Shown here: one piece after another, positions 51,964-60,431 of the stretch | How the letters are laid out: each line of letters opens with the position of its first letter | Position numbering within the stretch: the stretch's first letter is position 1 | Source of the DNA: Candidatus Babelota bacterium | GTDB taxonomy: Bacteria > Babelota > Babeliae > Babelales > Babelaceae | Direction of reading: 5' to 3' | Length of the DNA: 64,000 bases | NCBI GenBank assembly: GCA_023379005.1 | Contig: JAMCTG010000005.1 | Span: forward strand, 1-64,000 | Translations under genes and position numbers: made by a program | Notes under the pieces: generated by a model | Seen by the model: only the letters and a program-made list of their open reading frames with translations | Database searches by the model: none | Told to the model about the DNA's origin: nothing

Positions 51964-52773
51964 TTATGCACAATACATTTGGTTAATTTGTTCTATATAT
52001 TTTTGTGTACTTTTAACTGTTGAAATTTTGTAATTCATATTATCGAATACAAATAGAACAGGTTTTTCATATGGTTTTTTAACCACAGAAATTAATATCC
52101 AGTGAACATGTTCCGGAATTTCACAAAGAAAATGAATCACGTGGGATTTATGTGCTGGGACAGCATCTAATTCTGCTTTTAAATTTTGTAATATACCTTG
52201 AAGTTGCTTATTCTTTTCTTCATTAAACAATTTATTTAATTTTGATTTATCAGTTTTATATGGCGCAAAACCTTGTATATTCAATTCTGTTGACTTTGCA
52301 TCAACTTCAAAGTGAATATCTTTATTTTTAGAAGATAAATTCCACTTTATACTAACATCACTCAATGGCTCAATTTGACCATTCTGATTTAGATATAAAC
52401 CATAATAATTGTGTAATTTTAAATGTTGGTCTGCGATATTAACAAGATCATCAGCATAAGTACCATCAAAAGGATCAACTTTCTTAGGTTTTAGATAATT
52501 TTCACAAACTTTTTTGAACTCAACTTTATTAGTAAGCCCTAAATCTTGCTCTATTTTATAGGCATTAAACAACGTAAAAAGGCCACATGTCCAACCATTA
52601 TATAATTCACTAGGACTTTGCATATGGTATGTATTTTTACCCTCAATTTGCTCAATAACCTTATAATTTGATTTATTGATAAAATCAGTAAAAGATTGAT
52701 TATTGAATTTAACCAAGAAAAATAAGGGTAAAGTAAATATGCCCAAAGGCAATAATAGACGTAATGATTTCAT
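51964..52773 (-). CDS. Secreted putative papain-like cysteine peptidase (paralogue A)
   Basis: The 269-residue protein starts at the ATG at 52773, which has GGAGG 7 nt upstream; a longer in-frame start is rejected. A hydrophobic segment (about 5-21) acts as signal or anchor. Key blocks are LYNGWTCGLFTLFNAYKIEQDLGL with Cys63, HVHWILISVV with His224 and LFVFDNMNYKI with Asp244. Both paralogues also share a HNYY-L segment and a long helix before the His block. Catalytic assignment is inferred from conservation between the two copies. It is first in a three-gene operon with paralogue B and the WD40-like gene. Confidence 0.65.
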   Translation of the reverse strand: MKSLRLLLPLGIFTLPLFFLVKFNNQSFTDFINKSNYKVIEQIEGKNTYHMQSPSELYNGWTCGLFTLFNAYKIEQDLGLTNKVEFKKVCENYLKPKKVDPFDGTYADDLVNIADQHLKLHNYYGLYLNQNGQIEPLSDVSIKWNLSSKNKDIHFEVDAKSTELNIQGFAPYKTDKSKLNKLFNEEKNKQLQGILQNLKAELDAVPAHKSHVIHFLCEIPEHVHWILISVVKKPYEKPVLFVFDNMNYKISTVKSTQKYIEQINQMYCA

Positions 52774-52996
52774 AAAATAACCTCCATTTTTAGGTCTCTT
52801 TAAGAATACCAAAAGCATTCAGTTTGTCAATAAATCAGGTTTGGGGAAAGAGCTTATTTAAGGGCTAAAAATGGTCTAAAATTGACAAATTAGAAGAAAG
52901 CCAAAAAATGAATATTTTAATAAAAATTGATTAAAAAAGAGATTAGATGGCTAAAAAAGGCTTAAAAATCATTTTTTATTTGCTAAAATTCAACTT

Positions 52997-53025
52997 TTGA
53001 CTATACTAAAGAAATACAATTTAAT
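52997..53025 (+). promoter_or_regulatory. Promoter of rpmH-rnpA-yidD
   Basis: TTGACT (52997-53002) and TTTAAT (53020-53025) are separated by 17 bp. Transcription near 53032 leaves a short leader with AAGGG before the rpmH ATG. Confidence 0.6.
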
Positions 53026-53046
53026 TAGAACATTTAAGGGTAAAAG

Positions 53047-53187
53047 ATGTCAGTAACCTTCAAATTAAAACGCAAAAAAAGAAACAGAAAACATGGCTTT
53101 TTAAAACGCATGGCTTCACATGATGGAAGAAAAGTCATCAATCGTCGTCGCTCTGCAAAAAGAAAGCGCTTAGCGGTTCATGCTTAA
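53047..53187 (+). CDS. rpmH: 50S ribosomal protein L34
   Basis: The 46-residue protein is too short for usual length cut-offs but is a full L34. It has the typical KRKKRNRKHGFLKRMAS, DGRKVINRRR and a basic tail ending RLAVHA. AAGGG lies upstream of the ATG at 53047. Its stop overlaps the rnpA start by 8 bp. The N-terminal MSVTFKLK replaces the common MKRTFQPS-type opening. Confidence 0.97.
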   Translation: MSVTFKLKRKKRNRKHGFLKRMASHDGRKVINRRRSAKRKRLAVHA

Positions 53188-53518
53188 TTTTTCTATCGCA
53201 AGAAAAATAACGAGCTTTACAAATAAAGAAATCTATAATTTACGTAAATCTGCCAAAAAAATCTTTTCTAATGAATCTTTTGATATTAAAAGAAAGAACA
53301 AATTAGAATCGGTAGAAATTGGCAGAATTTTAATTGTTATTCCAAAAAAAGTGGGGTCTGCTCCCGTTCGCAATAAAATCAGACGACAAATAAAATCCAT
53401 ATTTTATCAAGAAAAAAAATATCAATTGCCAAGTGATTTTATAGTTTATGTAAAACCACATGCAAATGAACTTAAATTTGAAGAGATTCATGAAATCTTA
53501 AATAAGGTTTTATGTTAA
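53180..53518 (+). CDS. rnpA: Ribonuclease P protein component
   Basis: RnpA is the protein cofactor of RNase P, which matures tRNA 5' ends. The 112-residue basic protein has the ribonuclease P signature region KKVGSAPVRNKIRRQIKS, a leading strand LIVIPKK and a C-terminal strand-helix DFIVYVKPHANELKFEEI. The start lies inside rpmH (8-bp overlap) and the end overlaps yidD by 7 bp, so the three are translationally coupled. Confidence 0.95.
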   Translation: MLNFSIARKITSFTNKEIYNLRKSAKKIFSNESFDIKRKNKLESVEIGRILIVIPKKVGSAPVRNKIRRQIKSIFYQEKKYQLPSDFIVYVKPHANELKFEEIHEILNKVLC

Positions 53519-53706
53519 TAAATGAAATTCTAATCGTAATAATCCGTTCTTTAAGACCATTCTTGGGTCCACCTGGTGCCTGTAAATTCGAGATGACATG
53601 TACTGAATATGCCATATTTCAACTTAAAGAAAGAAATTTTATTGTGGCCATATTCTTAGCTATTAAACGAGTTCTGTCTTGCAATCCATTTAAGATCTCT
53701 CGATAA
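53512..53706 (+). CDS. yidD: Membrane protein insertion efficiency factor YidD
   Basis: The 64-residue protein has the YidD pattern: an amphipathic start (LIVIIRSLRPFLGPPGACKFEMTCTEYA), FLAIKRVLSCNPF and a short end. Cys and Pro positions match the family. The final codons and the stop (TCTCGATAA) come from the inverted three-armed repeat that starts at 53699, so the natural C-terminal tail has been cut. yidC, the usual next gene, is absent; repeat DNA follows instead. Confidence 0.9.
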   Translation: MLINEILIVIIRSLRPFLGPPGACKFEMTCTEYAIFQLKERNFIVAIFLAIKRVLSCNPFKISR

Positions 53707-53753
53707 AAAATTGCTTCGCAATTTCACTCGAGATGATTCATGGAAAATCATAA
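53699..53753 (-). repeat. Three-armed palindromic repeat, inverted truncated copy 5
   Basis: Compared with copy 1 this copy is reverse-complemented: CTCGATA, then AAATTGC-TTC-GCAATTT (arm 3) and half of arm 2 (CACTCGAGATGATTC). It is then truncated near 53753. It supplies the yidD stop codon and leads straight into the composite repeat block. Confidence 0.7.
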
Positions 53754-53763
53754 TCTATAAAAT

Positions 53764-53967
53764 AAAGTCCGGTAGTTTTCTGAGCGCCTGCCTGTCCGTC
53801 GTAGCTGTCTGTCATTATCTAAGAATTTGAATTAGATTTAGCGAAGTCGGAAGCCGCGAGGCGAAGCGGCAGCGAATTAAACGGGAAGGCGATCCAACAG
53901 CATGTTGGTGCCCTTTTAGTTAAGATATTTTGGGCAATCAAAATATCTTAGAAAAAAAGATTTAAAG
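53764..53967 (+). repeat. Composite repeat block, copy 2
   Basis: The block starts AAAGTCCGGTAGTTTTCTGAGC and ends with the 89-bp segment (53879-53967) shared with 47203-47291. Its middle is partly different and includes CCTGTCCGTCGTAGC...TTAGCGAAGTCGG (also at 14691-14752) and a GCCGC/GCGGC hairpin. Both full copies lie downstream of plus-strand RNA or ribosomal-type genes. The gap 53707-53989 holds nothing else. Confidence 0.7.
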
Positions 53968-53989
53968 TGAGTTTAAGTAAGTTAAAGTG

Positions 53990-54649
53990 TTAATTTTTCT
54001 CCAAAATTCTAGAAGCATGTTTATATGCATCATTATCTGAGGCAGCTAAACGAGCAATAAATTGTTGTAATTTTTTATTATCAACTTCTAACAAATATTC
54101 TATGGCTCTGTTTAAATGATAATGTAAAAATTTTTTCTCATATGATTTTTGTCTTAAAACAATATTTACTACTTCTTCATGAATAATTCTTGAATCTTCA
54201 AAAAAATTAGTCGCCTGAGCACAACGATCATCTATTTCTTTCCACATATTTTTTTTTGCTAGAACTTCAAATAATAAACACCAAGAACGTAAAATTTTTG
54301 CTTCATTTTTTACATTTTTACTTAGATCCAATATTTTTTGCGCATATTCAATGGAATTAGTTTCTAAGTTCAAAAGATGTTCATAAACTGCACAAGCTTC
54401 AATAAATCTTTCTGAATTTTCATAATCTATTGCTGCTCTATGATAACTTTCAATTGCTTTTGAATCTTGAAAAGATAATAATAAATCACCTTCTAACTGC
54501 GAAATTAAAGCTGAATCTTTTATTGAATATGAAAGTAATTTAAAAATACCCAGAGCTTTTTCTTTTTCTTTTCTAACTACAAATTCTGCCAACTTGAACC
54601 ATGCAACACTATATTTATCAGGATTAATTTGGGTCATTTTTTTAATCAT
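53990..54649 (-). CDS. Helical-repeat (TPR-like) protein
   Basis: The 219-residue protein has no signal peptide and is almost all helical. Paired helices at about 34-residue intervals, for example YSVAWFKLAEFVVRKEKEKAL and RFIEACAVYEHLLNLE, suggest 4-5 degenerate TPR-type repeats, a fold for protein contacts. The start may be the ATG at 54649 or, more likely by spacing to an AGGATGA element, the ATG at 54637. It overlaps the small secreted-protein gene upstream by 8 bp, so the two are coupled. Function unknown. Confidence 0.7.
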   Translation of the reverse strand: MIKKMTQINPDKYSVAWFKLAEFVVRKEKEKALGIFKLLSYSIKDSALISQLEGDLLLSFQDSKAIESYHRAAIDYENSERFIEACAVYEHLLNLETNSIEYAQKILDLSKNVKNEAKILRSWCLLFEVLAKKNMWKEIDDRCAQATNFFEDSRIIHEEVVNIVLRQKSYEKKFLHYHLNRAIEYLLEVDNKKLQQFIARLAASDNDAYKHASRILEKN

Positions 54650-54923
54650 CCTTTTTTAAAGAAACATCGCTTTTTTCTAACACCATACCATTTGGCGCTC
54701 GGGATTTAAAGACCTCCTTTGATGAATTTATATCATCAGCAGAAAAATGGTTTTTTCCTAAGAATCTTAGGGCAAGCATATTTCTTCTTAATTCGGGGGT
54801 CATTTGACGATATTGTTGAACTTTTGGTGTTGAACGATCGGTAATTGGACTTTTAGGTTCAGTATCTTCCATTGAAAACATGGAAAAAAAATTAGAAAGG
54901 AAAAATAAATAAATTATCTTCAT
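54642..54923 (-). CDS. Small secreted protein of unknown function
   Basis: The 93-residue product has a signal peptide (MKIIYLFFLSNFFSMFS) followed by MEDTE. The mature part is short, polar and charged with a segment RQMTPELRRNMLALRFLGKNHFS that may be a helix. No family is recognised. The stop lies within the start region of the TPR-like gene, so they form an operon. It may be secreted and unstructured. Confidence 0.65.
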   Translation of the reverse strand: MKIIYLFFLSNFFSMFSMEDTEPKSPITDRSTPKVQQYRQMTPELRRNMLALRFLGKNHFSADDINSSKEVFKSRAPNGMVLEKSDVSLKKDD

Positions 54924-55043
54924 TAACCACTCCCAAGGCTTTTTTTTAATTTATCTAAAAATTAAACAGAACTGCTAGCAAATTTACAAATTTTTATGCT
55001 TGAAGTAATATATTAAAATAATAACAATTGCGCAAAAGAAATT

Positions 55044-56870
55044 ATGGATTTAAAAAAAATTGATCTCAGTAAGTTTACACCCGATCGTATAAGAAATTTC
55101 TCTGTTATTGCTCATATCGACCACGGCAAATCAACTCTATGTGACCGATTGCTTGAAATTACAGGAACTATTTCTGAAAGAGAAAAGAAGGAACAATTTC
55201 TAGATAAACTTCAAGTTGAAAGAGAACGTGGTATCACTGTTAAGGCACAAAGTGCCTCAATGTTTTATGAATATAAAGGGGAAAGTTATCTTTTAAATTT
55301 AATCGATACTCCAGGCCATGTCGACTTTAGCTATGAAGTTTCCAGATCTCTATACGCTTGCCAAGGAGCAGTACTTTTAGTTGACGCTACCCAAGGTGTA
55401 CAAGCTCAAACTATGGCAAATTTTTATTTGGCTTTTGATCAAAATTTAACAATTATTCCCGTAATTAACAAAATTGATATTGCATCAGCAGATCCTGACC
55501 GCGTTGCAGATGAAATGATAAATCTTTTTGATTTTAAAAAAGAAGAAATTATACTGGCATCAGCAAAGACTGGTATTGGGATCAAAGATATTTTAAATGC
55601 AATTATCGAACGTATCCCCAATCCTGAAAGTTCTAAAGAAAAACCTTTAAAAGCTTTACTTTTCGATTCATGGTTTGATGAATATAAAGGGGTCATTTGT
55701 TTGATTGCCGTCAAAGATGGAGTAATTAAAAAAGGCGATTCAATAACTCTTTATCAGTCACAAAGAAGTTATGAGGTGCTTGATATTGGTTTAATGTACC
55801 CAAATGAAACATCTACTAATGCTTTATATGCAGGACAAGTGGGATATTTAATTGCTGGTATGAAAACAGTTCAAGAAGCCCGAGTTGGTGAAACAATTTA
55901 TCATACAAAAAAAGAAGTTACTCCATTCCCTGGTTTTAAACCTGCAAAACCAATGGTATTTGCAGGAATATTTCCGGTAGATAATGACGAATTTGATCAA
56001 CTAAGAGATGCAATTGAAAAACTAACTTTAAGTGACTCTAGCGTTAAGGTTGAGAAAAAAAGTTCTGTAGCTTTGGGGCTTGGATTTAGATGCGGTTTTC
56101 TTGGTCTTTTACATATGGATGTTTTTAGACAAAGATTGGAACAAGAATACGGATTGTCTATTATCATCACTGCTCCAAGCGTGTTATATAAAGTTAAATT
56201 AACTAATGGCCAAACAATTGATATTGAAAACCCTTCAGATTTTCCAGATCCGCAAAGAATTGAAGAAATTTATGAACCAATTATAGACGCGACTATAATT
56301 TTACCTACAAAATATTTGGGTCCCGTAATTGAATTATGCCAAAGTAAAAGAGGTATTCAAAAAGGTCTATCATATTTAAGTGAAGACCGTGTTATTTTAA
56401 AATATCGCCTTCCATTAAATGAAACCGCAACAGAGTTTTATGACACTTTAAAATCGATTACTTCTGGTTATGCAAGTCTTGATTATGAAGATGCTGGATA
56501 TCAACCTGGTGATTTAGTTAAGATGGACATATTATTAAACGGCAAACCAGTTGATGCATTAGCAATTATTGTACATAAAGAAAATGCTTATGATTTAGGT
56601 AAAAGTTTAGTTCATAGATTGCGAAAAGTTATCCCGCGACAAATGTTTGAAATTGCAGTGCAGGCAGCAATAGGCGCCAAAATTGTTGCAAGAGAAAGTA
56701 TTTCTGCATTACGAAAAAATGTAACAGCAAAATGTTATGGTGGGGATATTACGAGAAAAAGAAAACTTCTAGAAAAACAAAAAGAAGGTAAGAAAAAAAT
56801 GAAGCAAGTTGGAAATGTTGAAATTCCTCAAGAAGCATTTCTTTCAATTCTTAAAAAGGAAGAGTCATGA
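55044..56870 (+). CDS. lepA: Elongation factor 4 (LepA)
   Basis: LepA is a translational GTPase that back-translocates or remodels stalled ribosomes at the membrane-associated pool. The 608-residue protein has G1 AHIDHGKST, G2 RERGITVKAQ, G3 DTPGHVDF, G4 NKID and the EF-G-like domains. It has the LepA-specific C-terminal domain ending with AKCYGGDITRKRKLLEKQKEGKKKMK and a short tail. Length is canonical (about 600). The next gene begins at its stop with an ATGA overlap. Confidence 0.97.
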   Translation: MDLKKIDLSKFTPDRIRNFSVIAHIDHGKSTLCDRLLEITGTISEREKKEQFLDKLQVERERGITVKAQSASMFYEYKGESYLLNLIDTPGHVDFSYEVSRSLYACQGAVLLVDATQGVQAQTMANFYLAFDQNLTIIPVINKIDIASADPDRVADEMINLFDFKKEEIILASAKTGIGIKDILNAIIERIPNPESSKEKPLKALLFDSWFDEYKGVICLIAVKDGVIKKGDSITLYQSQRSYEVLDIGLMYPNETSTNALYAGQVGYLIAGMKTVQEARVGETIYHTKKEVTPFPGFKPAKPMVFAGIFPVDNDEFDQLRDAIEKLTLSDSSVKVEKKSSVALGLGFRCGFLGLLHMDVFRQRLEQEYGLSIIITAPSVLYKVKLTNGQTIDIENPSDFPDPQRIEEIYEPIIDATIILPTKYLGPVIELCQSKRGIQKGLSYLSEDRVILKYRLPLNETATEFYDTLKSITSGYASLDYEDAGYQPGDLVKMDILLNGKPVDALAIIVHKENAYDLGKSLVHRLRKVIPRQMFEIAVQAAIGAKIVARESISALRKNVTAKCYGGDITRKRKLLEKQKEGKKKMKQVGNVEIPQEAFLSILKKEES

Positions 56871-57940
56871 TAAATCAAGGAACAATGTTTACTGGAAACG
56901 TATTTATGTTTTACAGCTATGATGTTGGCGATGATATTAATTTAGAAAAAATAAAAGAAAACCATGTTTTAACACAAAAGGCAGTTACTCCTTCAAAACA
57001 TTTTAAAAATTATCATATCCCATTAAACATTGAATTACCGCAACCACAATCCGATGCAGATAAACAATGTATAAGTGCAAAATTGCATAATTTCGGGGTA
57101 ATGTCACTTGTTTATAAAGTTCCATTTCATGAATCTCTTGAAAGTTTGAGAGTAAGAATTAATGATATTGAAAGTGAATATAGCAAACAAAGTATTGTCG
57201 ATGCGGGTAAAATTTTTAAATTAATTAAAGATTATATTAAACAATCTCGCTTTTTTCATCTTCGAAATTCTTATGTTGTTATTCAAGTTAATCCAACAGA
57301 TGTCGATACAAAAAAATTGAAAGATGTGCATGGTAGTACAATAGCTTCAGTTTTGCGTTTTGAAACTGAGACATTATCTGAATATCAAAAGAATGAAATT
57401 TTAGATTCTGCTATTGGTTATTATCGTGGAGATTTAATTATCATCGATACTGAAGCTGCATTTGTATATGATGATACATATGAAGAATATTTAGAGTTTT
57501 TTGAATTTGGTACTATCCAACAATTAGAACTTCAATTTTTTGACCGCGTTCTAGATCTACAATTAAATTCCGTTTATAAAAGAGAAGTTAAAACTTTACC
57601 ATTTACTGCATATTTACCTTTTATAGGATCCTCAATTCACGACCCTACTGATGATTTAGGAAAATTAAGAGTTGATATTTCTGTTATCACTGAACAATTG
57701 GAAAGTAGTATTAAATTACCCGGCGAAGCATTTTATTCTGAATTATATTCTCTAATTGTTGAAAAATTAGATATTAAAAATTGGCGAGATTCTATAAATA
57801 GAAAATTGGAAATTGTTGTTGATATTAGAAATGTTTACCAAAATAAAGTTGATGCAATAAGAGAAGATTTACTTTCAGTCCTAATTATTGTGCTTATTGC
57901 AATCGAGCTTGGACTTGGTATTTTAAGTTATTTTAAGTAA
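56867..57940 (+). CDS. RMD1/YagE family (DUF155) protein with C-terminal membrane anchor
   Basis: The 357-residue protein has a beta-rich N-terminal half (LRFETETLSEYQKNEILDSAIGY..., IIDTEAAFVYDDTYEEYLEFFEFG). A helical C-terminal half follows with LPGEAFYSELYSLIVEKLDIKNWRDSINRKLEIVVDIRN. The end is one hydrophobic segment LLSVLIIVLIAIELGLGIL. This is the pattern of the RMD1/RMND1 (DUF155) family, in which mitochondrial RMND1 supports mitochondrial translation. It starts inside the lepA stop (ATGA) and is surely coupled to it. The last 18 bp overlap the convergent ankyrin gene. The bacterial role is unknown; a membrane-tied translation factor is my inference. Confidence 0.8.
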   Translation: MINQGTMFTGNVFMFYSYDVGDDINLEKIKENHVLTQKAVTPSKHFKNYHIPLNIELPQPQSDADKQCISAKLHNFGVMSLVYKVPFHESLESLRVRINDIESEYSKQSIVDAGKIFKLIKDYIKQSRFFHLRNSYVVIQVNPTDVDTKKLKDVHGSTIASVLRFETETLSEYQKNEILDSAIGYYRGDLIIIDTEAAFVYDDTYEEYLEFFEFGTIQQLELQFFDRVLDLQLNSVYKREVKTLPFTAYLPFIGSSIHDPTDDLGKLRVDISVITEQLESSIKLPGEAFYSELYSLIVEKLDIKNWRDSINRKLEIVVDIRNVYQNKVDAIREDLLSVLIIVLIAIELGLGILSYFK

Positions 57941-58681
57941 TTTTCTCTCAGCCTCTTTTATTACTCTAACAGACTCTAAATAATGGCCATGTTGTGCCCG
58001 TCTAAGAGCAGTCCAGCCATCGCTGTCTGTTTCATTTATATTCCATGAAATATGTTTCGTGGTGGCATGATCAATTAGTAATGTTACAATTTTATTATAA
58101 CTAATAGCTTTCATAAGGGCGGTTGAGCCGCGTTTATCTTTTTCGTTAAAATTAGCGCCTGTAGAAAGTAATAATTTTACAGTTTCATAATTACCCTCTT
58201 GGCATGCATGCATAAGTGAAGTCCAGCCTAATTCATCTATTATATTTAGATCAAACTTTTTCAATTTATTCATTAAATAAATTAAATCATGTAAGTCTTT
58301 TGATATTTTATTGAATTTTATAGCATTAAAAATATCTTGATTAAAATTTTTAAAATCTATTTCTGAAAAGTTAGTACGTAAAAAATTCTGGTATCTTGTA
58401 AAATTATCTTTTTCATCAATCACTTTATCCAAATAATTACAAAAAATCTTATTTCGCATTAACTTAATATAAGATCGATAATTTTCTAACATCTCTTCTT
58501 TGGTTTTATCTTTTAATTTTAATAAATGTGGGAATATTATTTGTCCAAGAATATCACTTGGCAATAGTTCAAAAATATTTTCATAATTATTAGCCTCAGA
58601 ATTAGCAATTAGACTTGGAGTAACAATGAATATTGTTACATAAAATAAATTTTTTATCAGATCAATTATTGTGTTAATCAT
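57923..58681 (-). CDS. Secreted ankyrin-repeat protein with F-box-like motif
   Basis: The product is 252 residues from the ATG at 58681 (a longer start uses TTG and adds little). The N-terminus is a hydrophobic signal-type segment (IIDLIKNLFYVTIFIVTPSLIA). Then follows NIFELLPSDILGQIIFPHLL, resembling an F-box (LPxDILxxI.xHL), a helical stretch with several Lys/Asn-rich turns, and about 3-4 ankyrin repeats (LDIIDELGWTSLMHACQEG, LLSTGANFNEKDKRGSTALMKA, ETDSDGWTALRRAQHG). F-box plus ankyrin is a known combination in host-ubiquitin-hijacking effectors such as Legionella AnkB. Here it is a similarity of pattern only. The stop overlaps the DUF155 gene by 18 bp. Confidence 0.72.
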   Translation of the reverse strand: MINTIIDLIKNLFYVTIFIVTPSLIANSEANNYENIFELLPSDILGQIIFPHLLKLKDKTKEEMLENYRSYIKLMRNKIFCNYLDKVIDEKDNFTRYQNFLRTNFSEIDFKNFNQDIFNAIKFNKISKDLHDLIYLMNKLKKFDLNIIDELGWTSLMHACQEGNYETVKLLLSTGANFNEKDKRGSTALMKAISYNKIVTLLIDHATTKHISWNINETDSDGWTALRRAQHGHYLESVRVIKEAERKLLKIT

Positions 58682-58769
58682 AAAGTTAAAAATCTTGAAC
58701 AATCTATTGAATATTAGAAATAATATACATTAACTTCATTATAAGTAAATCTTTTTAGATACGGAAAAA

Positions 58770-59819
58770 ATGATAAAAAAAATATTACTTATAATCACAT
58801 TATTTCATAATTTTCAAATTATTGCTATGCAAGAGGCTTCTTTAGATGCACAGATGGAAATTATTGGAAAACTCTTGGAAGCTGTCAAGGTTAGCAAATC
58901 GAATTCTTTGGAAAAAAATATTGAAAGTTTAATGAATGAAAGAGCACATTTAATAGCTACTAGCAAATCTTTTAAAAAATTTATTGAAGAACAAAGAAAA
59001 ATTCCAATTCTAAAAAAAATAAAAGATGAACTTTTGAGAGTTTATACTCCGATTGAATTGGCAAAAGCTTGGCAGCTTTTTTATGAGGATAAGATTATAG
59101 AAAAGAACAAGGTCGTAAAAAAATATGAAGATCTAGCAGCTGTACTTTTATTTGCTAATGCAAAAATTTTAAATGCTTTTAATGGTGCTGTTAATATTAA
59201 ATTGCCAATAGTACAAAATATCACGAATTTATTTAGGTTGGCCTATGGTTTGTCTAAAACTTGCGAACAAATGAAAAAAGTTTTCTCTGAATTTCATACC
59301 TTAGAATGTCCTAAAAAAATTGATTATTTTAAAGCTATGGCAAATGAATTAAAATCCAAGTATAAAAAAGATACATTAGAGAGAATATGGATTGCTTATG
59401 CAAATAGCCCTGAAGTTTTGAGCCTGCTTATACTTTCAGATGTTGAAATTGATACTCAACATTTGATCTTAATAGCTGCTCTAGGCAATTATGCTAACAC
59501 AATTGACTTCTTAAAACAAAGAAATATAAGCATTAATACACCAGATAACGAAGGTAAAACTGTGCTTATTCATTTGATTGCGGATGATACATATTGGACA
59601 TATGATTTATCACAACCCGGAATAAAAAAAAAATTTAACACAATTGACTCAGTTACAAGAAAAAAAGCAATTGAATTCCTTTTGAAACAAGGAGCTAATG
59701 TTAATATTAAAGATCAAAATCACAAGACTGCATTAGACTATGCAAATGAAAAAAAATTGTATGATATCGCATCAATTCTTACCTCCAAAGGGGCTAAAAT
59801 TGGTGCTGAAATAAAGTAA
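58770..59819 (+). CDS. Secreted ankyrin-type protein
   Basis: The 349-residue protein has a signal peptide (MIKKILLIITLFHNFQIIA) followed by MQEAS. A long helical N-terminal region (about 25-230) includes SLEKNIESLMN, distantly like the helical domain of the 23-26 kb ankyrin series. A C-terminal ankyrin part has three or four repeats (about 230-345; ILIAALGNYANTIDFLKQRNI, IEFLLKQGANVNIKDQNHKTALDYA). Only the last repeats are textbook; the earlier ones are weak. The stop is 1 bp from the convergent next gene. Probably an exported host-interaction protein. Confidence 0.75.
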   Translation: MIKKILLIITLFHNFQIIAMQEASLDAQMEIIGKLLEAVKVSKSNSLEKNIESLMNERAHLIATSKSFKKFIEEQRKIPILKKIKDELLRVYTPIELAKAWQLFYEDKIIEKNKVVKKYEDLAAVLLFANAKILNAFNGAVNIKLPIVQNITNLFRLAYGLSKTCEQMKKVFSEFHTLECPKKIDYFKAMANELKSKYKKDTLERIWIAYANSPEVLSLLILSDVEIDTQHLILIAALGNYANTIDFLKQRNISINTPDNEGKTVLIHLIADDTYWTYDLSQPGIKKKFNTIDSVTRKKAIEFLLKQGANVNIKDQNHKTALDYANEKKLYDIASILTSKGAKIGAEIK

Positions 59820-59820
59820 A

Positions 59821-60237
59821 TTAATTTTCATTCAAATTAACTCTTATTGGAACAAATAATTCTTTATAGCTTCTAGTAAATTGCCAAAATTTCAAGTTAC
59901 CATTAAGTTTTATTAGATATGTTTTTTGTCTATATCTATCAAACCATTTCAATGATTTAGAAATTTCATCAATTTCCTTGCAATATAAAGAACCATCTCT
60001 TAATGTCTCATCTTCAAAATTTACAATGTTACCGTTTGCGTCACAAATTAAATATAGATTTTTTTCTTTTAACACATTTATGCATTCTTTTAAATTTGGT
60101 GATATATCTAAATCTTTATGATAATCAGAAAGTTTGATGATTAGATATTTTCCCAATTTTTTTGGGCTCTTTGAGGATATATTGGGTATCAAAATTAAAC
60201 TTAATAACAAAAGTTTAAAAAAATTTACAACTTTCAT
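59821..60237 (-). CDS. Small secreted protein of unknown function
   Basis: The 138-residue product has a signal peptide (MKVVNFFKLLLLSLILIPNISS). The mature part alternates short strands with basic residues (KLGKYLIIKLSDY, NLYLICDANGNIVNF, WQFTRSYKELFVPIRVNL). A compact beta-rich domain is likely. No family is recognised. It converges on the ankyrin-type gene with a 1-bp gap. The Shine-Dalgarno GGAGAG lies about 6 nt before the ATG. Confidence 0.65.
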   Translation of the reverse strand: MKVVNFFKLLLLSLILIPNISSKSPKKLGKYLIIKLSDYHKDLDISPNLKECINVLKEKNLYLICDANGNIVNFEDETLRDGSLYCKEIDEISKSLKWFDRYRQKTYLIKLNGNLKFWQFTRSYKELFVPIRVNLNEN

Positions 60238-60431
60238 CAGCTCTCCTTTGCTTCAAATTATTAATAGAATAATAAACCTTAAAATTCTAATTTATTTTTT
60301 TGAAATTATCAACGAAACTCATTAATTTTTTTCTTCTAAAAAAGCATTTGAAAAATTTAATAAAAGCTATAAAATATAATATATTTTATAATTTTTATCT
60401 CAAATGGCAATACAAAAATAATGGTATTTAT

